Assembly: GCA_965243805.1 (NCBI GenBank) | Contig: OZ251577.1 | Location: 2,914,001 to 2,978,000 of the forward strand | Source: CATQHQ01 sp965243805 | GTDB lineage: Bacteria > Gemmatimonadota > Gemmatimonadetes > Longimicrobiales > Gaopeijiaceae | Direction: 5' to 3' | DNA length: 64,000 bases | Shown here: positions 56,288 through 64,000 of the stretch, piece after piece | Numbering within the stretch: position 1 is the first letter of the stretch | Layout of the letters: each line of letters starts with the position of its first letter | Notes under the pieces: generated by a model | What the model saw: only the letters and a program-made list of their open reading frames with translations | Told to the model about the DNA's origin: nothing | Database searches by the model: none | Position numbers and translations under genes: made by a program

Positions 56288-59200
56288 ATGCCATCTTCCA
56301 TCCGATCTGCCCTCCGATTCCTCGCGCCCGCCGGTGCAGCCGCCCTACTGGCGGTCTCGACGACGGCAGACCGAGCGCCCGCCCAGCAGCGCTCTCTGGA
56401 GCACGAAGACGTGCTGCACTGGAACACGATCGCGAGCCCCTCCCTTTCGCCGGACGGCGCGTGGCTGGCCTTCGTCCTGGACGCCATGGAGGGCGACCCG
56501 GTGCTGACGATCCGTGCCGCCCAGGGAGGCGGAGGCGGCGTCGAAGCGGTGGTGCGCGGTGCCGCCCCGGTCTTCAGCTCCGATTCCCGCTACCTCGCGT
56601 ACCGGGTTCCGCCGGTGGAAGCGGTCGTGGACTCGATCAAGCGGGAGGGGAAGAAGGGCGACGATCTGCCCAAGGACTCGCTGGCGGTGGTGGAGCTGGC
56701 GGCTCTCTTCCAAGGCGATGTCCAGGGCGAGGAGCCCCGGCTGGATGCGATCCGCATGTTGGGACCGGTCGAGGGCTTCGAGGTGGCGCCGGAAGGCGGC
56801 TGGATGGCGTACGAGCCGGTGGACGCGGAGGACGTTCAGGGCTCGGAGGAGGAGCCCGACGCCGAGGAAGCGGAGGAGCCCGGCGCAGAGCCTGCCGCGG
56901 AGGAGCCTGCCGCAGTGGAGCCCGGCGCGGAACCTGCCGAGACGGAGAACGAGGACAACGACGAGGACAGGGACAAGGAAGAGGGGTCGCCCCTGGTCCT
57001 CCGCGACTTGGCCACGGGAGACGAGACCCGGTACGAGCACGTGACTGAGTACGAGTTCGCCGAGGAGAGCGCGGTCATAGCCTTCGCCACCTCGACCGAG
57101 GACGGGAGTGCCGACGGCGTGCATGTGGTGACGCTCGACGATGGGGTCCGCCGGACGGTCATGGAGGGCGAGGGCCGGTACGAGCAGCTGGCGGTTGCCC
57201 AGAACGGCGAGCGGGTGGCGTTCCTCTCCGACCGGGACGACTACGAAGCCGACCAGCCCGAGTTCGTCCTGTACCAGGGAAGCGCGCCGGGCTGGCAGGG
57301 CGATGCAATGGCGGATTCGGACAGTCAGGGTCTGCCGGAGGGCTGGTGGGTCGGCCGGGACGGCGACGTGACGTTCTCCGAGGGCGGCGGCCGCATCGCG
57401 TTCGGCGCCGCGCCACGGCCGGAGCCGGAAGAGGAGGACGACACCCTGGAGGAAGACAAGGTCGTCTTGGACGTGTGGAACTGGCGCGACCCGTACCTTC
57501 AGCCGATGCAGCTGGTGCGCGCCGAGGAGGAGCGGAAGCGCACCTACGCGGCCGTGGTTTCAGTGGACGGCGGGCCGGTGGCCCAGCTCGGTTCGCCCGA
57601 CGTGCCCACGGTTCGCTTCGCGGCGGAGGGCGACGCGACCCACGCGCTGGGCGTCACCGACGCGCCCTACCGTCAGCAGCTGTCCTGGGACGGGCGCTAC
57701 AACGACCTCTACGCGCTCGACATGAGCACGGGCGAACGGAGGCGCGTCGTCCAGAGGGTGAAGGGCTTCGGCGGCGGATCGATCTCTCCGGCGGGGAAGT
57801 ACGCCGCTTGGTGGGACGGCGCCGAGCGTCACTGGATGGTGGCGCGTCTAGACGGCGGCTCGGTTGCCGGCGGGACCGGCTCGGTTGCTGGCGAGACCGG
57901 CTCGGTTACGGGCGGGGCCGAGGGCCAAGCAATGGCGGCGAGCGCCCAAGTACCGCATCCGGTTTGGAACGAGCTGGACGACCACCCGGACCTGCCGCCC
58001 CCCTACGGCGCCGCAGGCTGGACCGAGGGCGACGCGGCATTCCTCTTCTACGACCGCTTCGACGTGTGGCGGTTCGACCCCGAAGCGGGAACCGCGACCA
58101 ACCTCACCGAGGGCGCCGGTCGCAACGCCGGCCTCCGCTTCCGCTACGCTCGCACCGAACCGGAACTGGATCACATCCCCGAAGGCGAAGCCCTCTGGCA
58201 GGCGTTCCACTACGCCAACAAGCAGGGCGGCTTCTACCGGGGGCGCACCGACCGCGCCGCGGCGCCCCGGCAAGTCGTCCTGTCGGACCACGCCTACCGT
58301 CTCCGGGGCAAGGCCGAAGACGCCGACCGGTGGCTCGTCACGCGAGAGGACTTCCGCGAGTTCCCGGACTTGCGGGTGGCGGACCGGATCGTGGACGGCG
58401 ACGGGCTCACGGAGATGGTCAAGGTGTCCGACGCCAACCCGCAGCAGGCGGAGCACGTCTGGGGGAGCGCCGAGATCGTCGAATGGAACTCCAACGACGG
58501 CGTTCCCCTGCAAGGCATCCTCTACAAGCCCGATGGATTCGACCCGACCCGGAAGCACCCCATGATGGTGTACTTCTACGAGCGCATGTCGGACGGCATC
58601 CACAACTACCGTTCGCCGCGCCCAGGCGGCTCTTCGGTCTCGGTGCCCTTCTACGTGAGCCGCGGGTACGTGGTCTTCATCCCGGACATCCCCTACGAGA
58701 TCGGCTACCCCGGGGAGAGCGCCCTGGACGCGGTGGTGCCCGGCGTGCTGCGCGTGGTGGCGGAGGGCTTCGTGGACAGGGAGAAGATCGGCGTGCAGGG
58801 GCATTCATGGGGCGGCTACCAGATCGCCTACATGATCACCAAGACGAACCTCTTCGCGGCGGCGGAGGCGGGGGCGCCCGTCAGCAACATGACCAGCGCT
58901 TACGGAGGCATCCGCTGGCAGTCGGGGATGAGCCGCATGTTCCAGTACGAGCGCACCCAGAGCCGGATCGGCGGGACGCTGTGGGAGTCCACCGCCGAGT
59001 ACCTGCACAACTCGCCGCTGTTCTACGCCGACAAGATCGATACGCCGCTCCTCATGATGCACAACGACGAGGACGGGGCGGTGCCGTGGTACCAGGGGAT
59101 CGAGATGTTCGTCGCCATGCGGCGCCTGCAGAAGCCCGTGTGGATGCTCAACTACAACGGCGAGGCCCACGGGTTGCGCAAGGAAGCCAACCGCAAGGAC

Positions 59201-59338
59201 TGGGCCGTGCGGATGCAGCAGTTCTTCGACCACTACCTGAAGGATGCGCCGGCCCCGGTCTGGATGGAGGAAGGGATACCGGCAGTGGAGAAGGGCAAGA
59301 CGCTGGGGACGGAGCCGGCCAGGCGCAAGGTGTCGTAG
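56288..59338 (+). CDS. Exported S9 prolyl-oligopeptidase-family peptidase
   Basis: 1016 residues from ATG 56288; AGGAGG at 56273-56278. Signal peptide, then a beta-propeller interrupted by an acidic low-complexity region (about 190-240; EEPGAEPAAEEPAA). The C-terminal alpha/beta-hydrolase domain holds the triad: Ser840 in GHSWGGY, Asp in NDEDGAVPW and His in GEAHGLR. DPP-IV/acylaminoacyl type, so it would cut short peptides in the periplasm. A GSVAGGTGSVAGETGSV repeat is inside the propeller. The stop is in a 16-bp tandem duplication. Confidence 0.93.
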   Translation: MPSSIRSALRFLAPAGAAALLAVSTTADRAPAQQRSLEHEDVLHWNTIASPSLSPDGAWLAFVLDAMEGDPVLTIRAAQGGGGGVEAVVRGAAPVFSSDSRYLAYRVPPVEAVVDSIKREGKKGDDLPKDSLAVVELAALFQGDVQGEEPRLDAIRMLGPVEGFEVAPEGGWMAYEPVDAEDVQGSEEEPDAEEAEEPGAEPAAEEPAAVEPGAEPAETENEDNDEDRDKEEGSPLVLRDLATGDETRYEHVTEYEFAEESAVIAFATSTEDGSADGVHVVTLDDGVRRTVMEGEGRYEQLAVAQNGERVAFLSDRDDYEADQPEFVLYQGSAPGWQGDAMADSDSQGLPEGWWVGRDGDVTFSEGGGRIAFGAAPRPEPEEEDDTLEEDKVVLDVWNWRDPYLQPMQLVRAEEERKRTYAAVVSVDGGPVAQLGSPDVPTVRFAAEGDATHALGVTDAPYRQQLSWDGRYNDLYALDMSTGERRRVVQRVKGFGGGSISPAGKYAAWWDGAERHWMVARLDGGSVAGGTGSVAGETGSVTGGAEGQAMAASAQVPHPVWNELDDHPDLPPPYGAAGWTEGDAAFLFYDRFDVWRFDPEAGTATNLTEGAGRNAGLRFRYARTEPELDHIPEGEALWQAFHYANKQGGFYRGRTDRAAAPRQVVLSDHAYRLRGKAEDADRWLVTREDFREFPDLRVADRIVDGDGLTEMVKVSDANPQQAEHVWGSAEIVEWNSNDGVPLQGILYKPDGFDPTRKHPMMVYFYERMSDGIHNYRSPRPGGSSVSVPFYVSRGYVVFIPDIPYEIGYPGESALDAVVPGVLRVVAEGFVDREKIGVQGHSWGGYQIAYMITKTNLFAAAEAGAPVSNMTSAYGGIRWQSGMSRMFQYERTQSRIGGTLWESTAEYLHNSPLFYADKIDTPLLMMHNDEDGAVPWYQGIEMFVAMRRLQKPVWMLNYNGEAHGLRKEANRKDWAVRMQQFFDHYLKDAPAPVWMEEGIPAVEKGKTLGTEPARRKVS

Positions 59339-59361
59339 CGGCGACGTGTCGTAGCGGCGAC
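59330..59361 (+). repeat. Perfect 16-bp tandem duplication carrying the S9 stop
   Basis: GTGTCGTAGCGGCGAC at 59330-59345 and 59346-59361, identical. The TAG stop (59336-59338) is in the first copy. Confidence 0.95.
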
Positions 59362-59394
59362 GCCGGGTCGGCCAGCCCGGCAGCGGCGGCGGCC

Positions 59395-61107
59395 TCAGGA
59401 AGGGGCGTGGTTGCGCGCCCGTCGCGGCTTGGAGGCGAAGATGCGCCCGAACGACGAGTGAGGGGTGCGCTGGGCCGCCGTCGCAAGCTCGTCGAAGCTG
59501 GGCAGCTCGCAGTACGTCTCGGCCTCGCCGTGCCCGACCACCCCCTTGCCTTCCGAGGTCAGCCAAGCGTGGAGCTCCAGCTCCGCATCGGGCCGCCGAA
59601 AGCCGAACGACAACCGACTTGCCACGCCTCTCCGACGGAGCATCCACTGGGCCGCCAGCGCTTGCGGCAGACACACGGCCTCGAAGGGCACGCCGGCCGC
59701 CACCCTCCGCACGATGCGCCCGACCTTGCGGGGAAGGGGCTGCACAGCCGGGGGAATGCGTCGGTCCGGCGAGGGCACGGCCGAGGTGGTCCGCTCGCCC
59801 TCGGAAGTCTTGATCCAGTGCCGCCACCGACGCCACGGCACGTAGTGGATCAGCACCCGGGCGGTTGCGAGGAAGAACGCTGCCTCCAGCGCCATGCCCT
59901 TGGTGGCGAACGGCACCCGCACGAACGTCCGTAGCGCGGCGACCCGAGGACGGTTGGCAAAGGGAGCGAGGCGCACTGCGGCCACCGCCGCGAGCTCCCC
60001 CACCGCCGGACGGACGCCCCGCCGGAGCAGGAGCGCCGAGGCCTTGTGCCAAGCCTTGTCCGCCGTCCCCTTCAGAGTGGGAGCGCCCCAAGCGCGACCC
60101 GTCCTGCTCGCGACGAAGGCCGCCCGGCGCCCTGCCGACAGCGGCGTCGCCACATGAAGGTGCTCGCGGCAGAGCAGTGCCACCGACTCCAGGGCGGCTT
60201 CCAGCCCGGCGCCGCGGAACCGCTGCCGGAGCTGATCCAGGGTCGCCGGGTCCGCGGCCGCCAGACGGAGGGCGACGGCCGCGTCGCACAGCCACTTCAG
60301 CCGGCGCCATCCGTGGCGGAGGCCGTGGCAGGCGTTGAACAAGCAGTCGTCCGCGGCTCCGAGTGTTGCGAAGGACGCCGACCCGAGCCGAACCGTTTCG
60401 CGGCGCGCCCACAGCTCTTCGAAGGGGGTATCCAGGAAGAACGGGTTGGAGACCATCTGACGGTGAAGCTCCACGGGCCCGTCCGGTCCGATCACGACCC
60501 GGTGCTTGAGGTACCGCTGGAACGCGGTGCCAGGGCCACCCTCCTCCTCCTTGGGCGGACGGCTCCAACCGGCGCCGAGCAACGCTCTCTCCGCCCGCCA
60601 GATCGCTTGCCGGGGCACCAAGAGGTCCACATCCACCGACGCGCGCATCCACGGATGGCCGTAGAGGCGCTGGCTGAGCGTCGTGCCCTTGAGAACGAGG
60701 TGCTCCACGCCGACGTCGCCCAAGGTGTCGCTGGCTTGCATGAGGCTCCTGAGCAACCGCCCGGCCCGGTCGAGACGCCGCCGGCCCAGCCGCTGCAGGT
60801 CGCCTGCGGACATGTTCGCCAGGGCGGGCCGGCCCTCCATTCCGTGCACGAAGAGCTCCACCACGCCGTGGTACCGGGCAAGCCTTGTCACTGCCTCCCA
60901 ATCGTCAATGCGCCGCAGGCACTGCTCCTCCGCCTCCGGGTCACCAACTTCGGCGACACCGTGAACCCGCCGGAGGACCCGAGTCAGGGCGAGCCTCAGT
61001 CCAGCCAGCAACCCTTTGAGCGGGTCGGAGGCGGGCCCAGCGCGGCCCCCTCCCCGTGCGCGGTTCCTTTGCGGTTGCCCCCGTGCGCGGTTTCTGTGCG
61101 GCTGCAT
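59395..61107 (-). CDS. Nucleotidyltransferase fused to lasso-type B2 protease domain
   Basis: 570 residues. The N-terminal half is a minimal nucleotidyltransferase of the PF14907 type: LVLKGTTLSQRLYG then SVDVDLLVP with two Asp ligands. The C-terminal region (about 400-545) matches lasso-peptide biosynthesis B2/transglutaminase-like cysteine proteases: EAVCLPQALAAQWMLRRRG (Cys near 479) and ELELHAWLTSEGKGV (His near 512). The two domains are common neighbours in RiPP gene clusters but are normally separate genes. I see no RiPP precursor, no RRE/B1 and no cyclase in the window. N-terminus has a duplicated RNRARG. Alternative: a stand-alone processing enzyme. Confidence 0.8.
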   Translation of the reverse strand: MQPHRNRARGQPQRNRARGGGRAGPASDPLKGLLAGLRLALTRVLRRVHGVAEVGDPEAEEQCLRRIDDWEAVTRLARYHGVVELFVHGMEGRPALANMSAGDLQRLGRRRLDRAGRLLRSLMQASDTLGDVGVEHLVLKGTTLSQRLYGHPWMRASVDVDLLVPRQAIWRAERALLGAGWSRPPKEEEGGPGTAFQRYLKHRVVIGPDGPVELHRQMVSNPFFLDTPFEELWARRETVRLGSASFATLGAADDCLFNACHGLRHGWRRLKWLCDAAVALRLAAADPATLDQLRQRFRGAGLEAALESVALLCREHLHVATPLSAGRRAAFVASRTGRAWGAPTLKGTADKAWHKASALLLRRGVRPAVGELAAVAAVRLAPFANRPRVAALRTFVRVPFATKGMALEAAFFLATARVLIHYVPWRRWRHWIKTSEGERTTSAVPSPDRRIPPAVQPLPRKVGRIVRRVAAGVPFEAVCLPQALAAQWMLRRRGVASRLSFGFRRPDAELELHAWLTSEGKGVVGHGEAETYCELPSFDELATAAQRTPHSSFGRIFASKPRRARNHAPS

Positions 61108-61205
61108 GACTTGTCGACGACCTTCCTTGGCACAGCTTCGCTTCCCCTAGCTTACAGTTCCAAGATAATGTCGCGCCGACCGCCCGACGGCAGTAGCTTG
61201 GACCC

Positions 61206-61460
61206 ATGCCCATCTACGAGTACACGTGCCTCGCCTGCGGACGCGACTTCGAGCTTCTGGTTCGGAGTGCTGCCGCCGCGCCCGCCTGCCCCTCCTGCAA
61301 GAGCGAAGAGCTGGAGCGCCGGCTGTCGCTGCCCCGGGTCAGGTCGTCCACCACTCGCGGAATGGCGATGCGGGCGGCCAAGCAGCGCGACGCCTCCCAG
61401 GCCCGGGATCGAATGCACGAGCGGATCCGCTACGAGCAAAGCCACGATCGCCATGGTTAG
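61206..61460 (+). CDS. FmdB-family zinc-ribbon protein
   Basis: 84 residues. MPIYEYTCLACGRDFELL and APACPSCKS give the CxxC...CxxC zinc ribbon of the FmdB/regulatory family. The rest is charged and variable. Role of such proteins is unclear; some are transcription-linked. Its stop lies in a tandem duplication. Divergent from the B2 fusion. Confidence 0.85.
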   Translation: MPIYEYTCLACGRDFELLVRSAAAAPACPSCKSEELERRLSLPRVRSSTTRGMAMRAAKQRDASQARDRMHERIRYEQSHDRHG

Positions 61461-61484
61461 CGTCGTCCGCCATGGTTAGCGTCG
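61450..61484 (+). repeat. 16-bp duplication carrying the FmdB stop
   Basis: GCCATGGTTAGCGTCG at 61450-61465 and 61469-61484, three bases apart. The TAG (61458-61460) is in the first copy. Confidence 0.9.
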
Positions 61485-61512
61485 GCGTTCGCGCCCCAGG
61501 CACGCCAGGACC

Positions 61513-63087
61513 GTGACCTCGCCGCCCGCAGCTCCGCCGGCCGGCGGTGCGGGCTTGGTTCGGCGCCTCGGACTGGCGGGGCTCGCGGCCACGGGCATCT
61601 GCGCCATGCTGGGCGCGGCCGTCAACATCGTGCCCATCATGTTGCAGCGGAACGTGCCGGGGATCGGCCCTCACGTCCTGTCGGCCTATGTCCTGGGCGC
61701 GGTTCCAGCGCTCTTGGCCGCGCTGGCCTACGCCAGCTTGGCGTCGGCGATGCCCCGAGCCGGCGGCAGCTACGTCTACGTGAGCCGCTCCCTCAGTCCC
61801 TACTGGGGCTTCGTGGCCAGCTTCTCCCAGTGGTTCGGCCTCTCGATCGCCATCGGCGTCGTCTCCTACGTGCTCGTTCCCTTCCTTCGCGACATCGCCG
61901 CCGCCCTGGAGTGGCCCGTGGTGGCCGCAGCGCTGGAGCAGGGCCCGGTCCGGGTCGGGATCGCGCTGGCCTTCCTGTGGGCGTTCGTCCTCGTCAACCT
62001 GCGGGGCCTGGGGGCGTACCAGTGGACGTTGCTGCCGATGATGTTTCTCATGTTCGCGCTGGGAAGCGTCGCAATCGTGGCCGGCTTTGCCCACGACCAC
62101 GGCGACTTCGCGGCGGCGCTGATGGCGGCTGAGGGGAGGACCGTCCCGCCGGAACCCGACGCCCCGCTGCGCCCGGGCGCGTTCCTGGCCGCCTCGGCGC
62201 TGCTCTTCTCCAGCTTCATCGGCTTCGACTCCATCGCCCAGGCTGGGGGCGAGGCCAAGCGGCCACAGCGCAACCTGCCCCTGGCCGTCGCCCTGGCCGT
62301 GGCGACGGTGGGGACCTTCTACCTGCTCTTCACCGCCGCCGTCTACCACGCCGTGCCCTGGAGTTTCATCGCCGCCGAGGCGCAACATCGGGACCTGACG
62401 GCGCCGGGCCTCCTGGGGTACCTGCTCCCCGTGGGCTGGACCCTTGCGATCGTGGGCGGAGCGGCGGTCGCCCTCGTGAACGACCTGCCCGCCATGCTGC
62501 TGGCCGTTTCGCGCCTCGTCTTCGCGTGGGGAGAGGACGGCGTGTTCCCCCGGAAGGCGGCTTCGGTCCATCCCCGCCGCCGGACACCCCACGTGGCAAT
62601 CTTGGCGAGCGGCGCCATGGCGTCGGTGGGCATCCTGGGAAGCCACTTTGCAGGGGACTTCTTCTTGGGGATCGACATTCTGGTCACGTCGATGCTGGTG
62701 AACTTCGCCCTCGTGTGCCTCTCGCTGCTGGCGCTCCGCCGGCGCAACCCGGAGCTGGCGGCCGGATTGAGGGTGCTGTCGAAGCCGGTGGCGCGGAACG
62801 CGGCGGGCGCAGTGGGGACGGCGGTCATGGGCGTGTTCCTGGCGGTCCACCTGTGGAAGGACCTGACCGCCGCCGTGGACGCTTGGTACTTCCGCTCCAC
62901 GCCGGTGTGGCTGGCGGTCATGACGTTGGCGTCGGCGATCTACTTCCGTGAGACTTCGGCCCTGCGCAGGCGGGGCGCCGACACGAAGAAGCTGTTCCGT
63001 GCGCTTCCGCCCGAGCACGGCCGAGCGCCCGAGCACGACGGACCACCCAAGCACAGCGGAGCACCCGAGCACGGCGGACCACCATGA
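61513..63087 (+). CDS. APC-family amino-acid/polyamine permease
   Basis: 524 residues from GTG 61513. About twelve hydrophobic segments; the first carries GLAATGICAMLGAAVNIVP, the APC superfamily's opening helix, and a later one FIGFDSIAQAGGEAKRPQRNLP, the usual loop. Inner-membrane import of amino acids or amines; substrate not deducible. The C-terminal tail is APEH/PPKH repeats of an 18-bp unit. The stop overlaps the next gene (ATGA). Confidence 0.9.
   Translation: MTSPPAAPPAGGAGLVRRLGLAGLAATGICAMLGAAVNIVPIMLQRNVPGIGPHVLSAYVLGAVPALLAALAYASLASAMPRAGGSYVYVSRSLSPYWGFVASFSQWFGLSIAIGVVSYVLVPFLRDIAAALEWPVVAAALEQGPVRVGIALAFLWAFVLVNLRGLGAYQWTLLPMMFLMFALGSVAIVAGFAHDHGDFAAALMAAEGRTVPPEPDAPLRPGAFLAASALLFSSFIGFDSIAQAGGEAKRPQRNLPLAVALAVATVGTFYLLFTAAVYHAVPWSFIAAEAQHRDLTAPGLLGYLLPVGWTLAIVGGAAVALVNDLPAMLLAVSRLVFAWGEDGVFPRKAASVHPRRRTPHVAILASGAMASVGILGSHFAGDFFLGIDILVTSMLVNFALVCLSLLALRRRNPELAAGLRVLSKPVARNAAGAVGTAVMGVFLAVHLWKDLTAAVDAWYFRSTPVWLAVMTLASAIYFRETSALRRRGADTKKLFRALPPEHGRAPEHDGPPKHSGAPEHGGPP
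63007..63078 (+). repeat. 18-bp x 4 repeat at the permease C-terminus
   Basis: Units of 18 bp from 63007, 63025, 63043 and 63061 encode the PEHG/PEHD/PKHS-type tail just before the stop. Confidence 0.85.
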
Positions 63088-64000
63088 CCGGGGAGGCCGC
63101 CCCGCGCACCGTGCCCCGAGTGTCCCTGGCGCCGGGGCTCCAGGTCTCGCGGGTCGTTGTCGGCCTGTGGCAGGTGGCGGACCAGGAGCGGCGGCGAGGA
63201 AGGCCCCTCGACCCCAAGGCCGGCGCCCGTGCCATGGCCGAGTACGCCCGCGCCGGCTTCACCACCTTCGACATGGCGGATCACTATGGGTCGGCGGAGC
63301 TCGTGGCCGGCGAGTTGGTTCGGCGAGAGGTCCAGCAGCAGGCTCGGCCGCAGGTCCAGCGAGAGGTCCAGCGAGAGGCCCGGCGGCACGCGCAAGGGCC
63401 GCCCGGCGGCGACCCGCTCCCGGTCCAGTTGCTGACCAAGTGGGTGCCCGCGCCGGGTCGCATCGCCCGGCAGGCAGTTGCCGACGCGGTGGACCGGGCC
63501 CGAGAGCGCATGGGCGTGGACGCCATCGACCTCCTCCAGTTTCACGCCTGGAACTACGCCGACCCCAGCTGGCTCGACGCTCTCTTCTACTTGGCCGAAC
63601 AACGAGAAGCCGGCGCGATCCGCCACCTGGGGGTGACCAACTTCGACGCCGTGCACCTGGACATGGCGCTCCGCAGCGGGGTTCCCATCGCCACCAACCA
63701 AGTGTGCTGCTCGCTTCTGGACCGGAGGGCGCTGGGAGCGACCAGCCGCGTCTGCCGAATGCACGACGTGAAGCTGCTGGCGTACGGCGTCCTGGCCGGA
63801 GGGCTCCTGACTGGGCGATGGCTGGGGCGCGCGGCCCCGCAGGGCGACGAGTCCACCTGGTCCCAGACCAAGTACATGCGCTTCGTCCGCGAGGCGGGGG
63901 GATGGGATCGGGTGCAGGCGCTTCTGCGCGTCGTTCGCCGGGTTGCCGACCGGCTGGGCGTGTCGATGGCTGGCGTGGCCTGCCGCTACGTGCTGGACCA
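63084..64000 (+). CDS. Aldo/keto reductase, truncated by the window end
   Basis: Open from ATG 63084 (overlaps the permease stop) to the window edge, 305 residues visible. FDMADHYGSAE carries the Asp and Tyr of the AKR site, LLTKWVP the Lys and LLQFHAWNY the His; so the NADPH-dependent catalytic tetrad is complete. An Arg/Gln-rich insertion of repeated QREV-type codons (about residues 88-115) sits between beta-strands. The substrate is not predictable. The rest of the gene continues past 64000. Confidence 0.9.
   Translation, partial: MTGEAAPRTVPRVSLAPGLQVSRVVVGLWQVADQERRRGRPLDPKAGARAMAEYARAGFTTFDMADHYGSAELVAGELVRREVQQQARPQVQREVQREARRHAQGPPGGDPLPVQLLTKWVPAPGRIARQAVADAVDRARERMGVDAIDLLQFHAWNYADPSWLDALFYLAEQREAGAIRHLGVTNFDAVHLDMALRSGVPIATNQVCCSLLDRRALGATSRVCRMHDVKLLAYGVLAGGLLTGRWLGRAAPQGDESTWSQTKYMRFVREAGGWDRVQALLRVVRRVADRLGVSMAGVACRYVLD

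Noticed and set aside
59395..61107. Complete lasso-peptide cluster
   Set aside because: Only the B2-type domain is seen; no precursor, B1/RRE, cyclase or exporter lies within the neighbouring region.

Overview
A high-GC, densely packed bacterial chromosome segment from a diderm. It encodes a BamD-type lipoprotein, an autotransporter barrel, several lipoproteins and many exported proteins. A long SecA with a large internal insertion, exported S9 and M16 peptidases, a VPS10/BNR-repeat protein, periplasmic amidohydrolases and a penicillin-acylase homologue together suggest Gemmatimonadota. That is an inference from gene content; there is no rRNA in the window to test it.

Layout. 1-6.0 kb (+): the end of a TPR protein, bamD, nadD, secA and radC, chained by overlaps. 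6.0-7.7 kb (+): an AAA ATPase/PD-(D/E)XK protein. 7.6-19.7 kb (-): eight same-strand genes, read right to left: DUF418 membrane protein, penicillin acylase, small membrane protein, RecQ, MoeB-rhodanese, WYL-like protein, Rpn-family nuclease, and an LRR lipoprotein with an 816-bp internal duplication. 20.1-26.8 kb (+): a 2255-residue autotransporter with seven Ig-like and six cadherin-like repeats, preceded by a run of 13 C. 26.9-32.2 kb: tRNA-Arg(UCU), two lipoprotein amidohydrolases, a DUF4143 ATPase and a PPOX-type flavoprotein. 32.3-41.7 kb (+): a VWA membrane protein, a tubulin/FtsZ-superfamily GTPase, a coiled-coil membrane protein whose N-terminus looks like a degenerate copy of that tubulin, and an alpha/beta hydrolase. 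41.8-46.9 kb (+): a partly AT-richer restriction-modification island (PD-(D/E)XK-like endonuclease, gamma-type N6-adenine methylase, and an XRE-zinc-ribbon-methylase fusion). 47.1-59.3 kb: three large exported proteins (VPS10/BNR repeats, M16 and S9 peptidases) around an ATPase/PIN pair and a subtilisin-like protein. 59.4-64 kb: a nucleotidyltransferase/lasso-B2 fusion, an FmdB zinc ribbon, an APC permease and an aldo/keto reductase cut by the window end.

The best candidate for an undescribed system is VWA protein + active tubulin + pseudo-tubulin membrane protein. It fits a cytoskeletal or membrane-remodelling machine: a periplasmic VWA sensor on a membrane anchor, a GTPase polymer in the cytoplasm, and a GTP-loop-less partner tethering the polymer to the membrane. 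Related FtsZ-like/VWA gene neighbourhoods have been described for other bacteria, but a paired pseudo-tubulin fused to a coiled-coil membrane anchor is not one I recognise.

A second theme is short tandem duplication. Units of 13-26 bp have been duplicated at gene ends and starts, often carrying the stop or start codon, and in-frame duplications fill many protein linkers and signal peptides.
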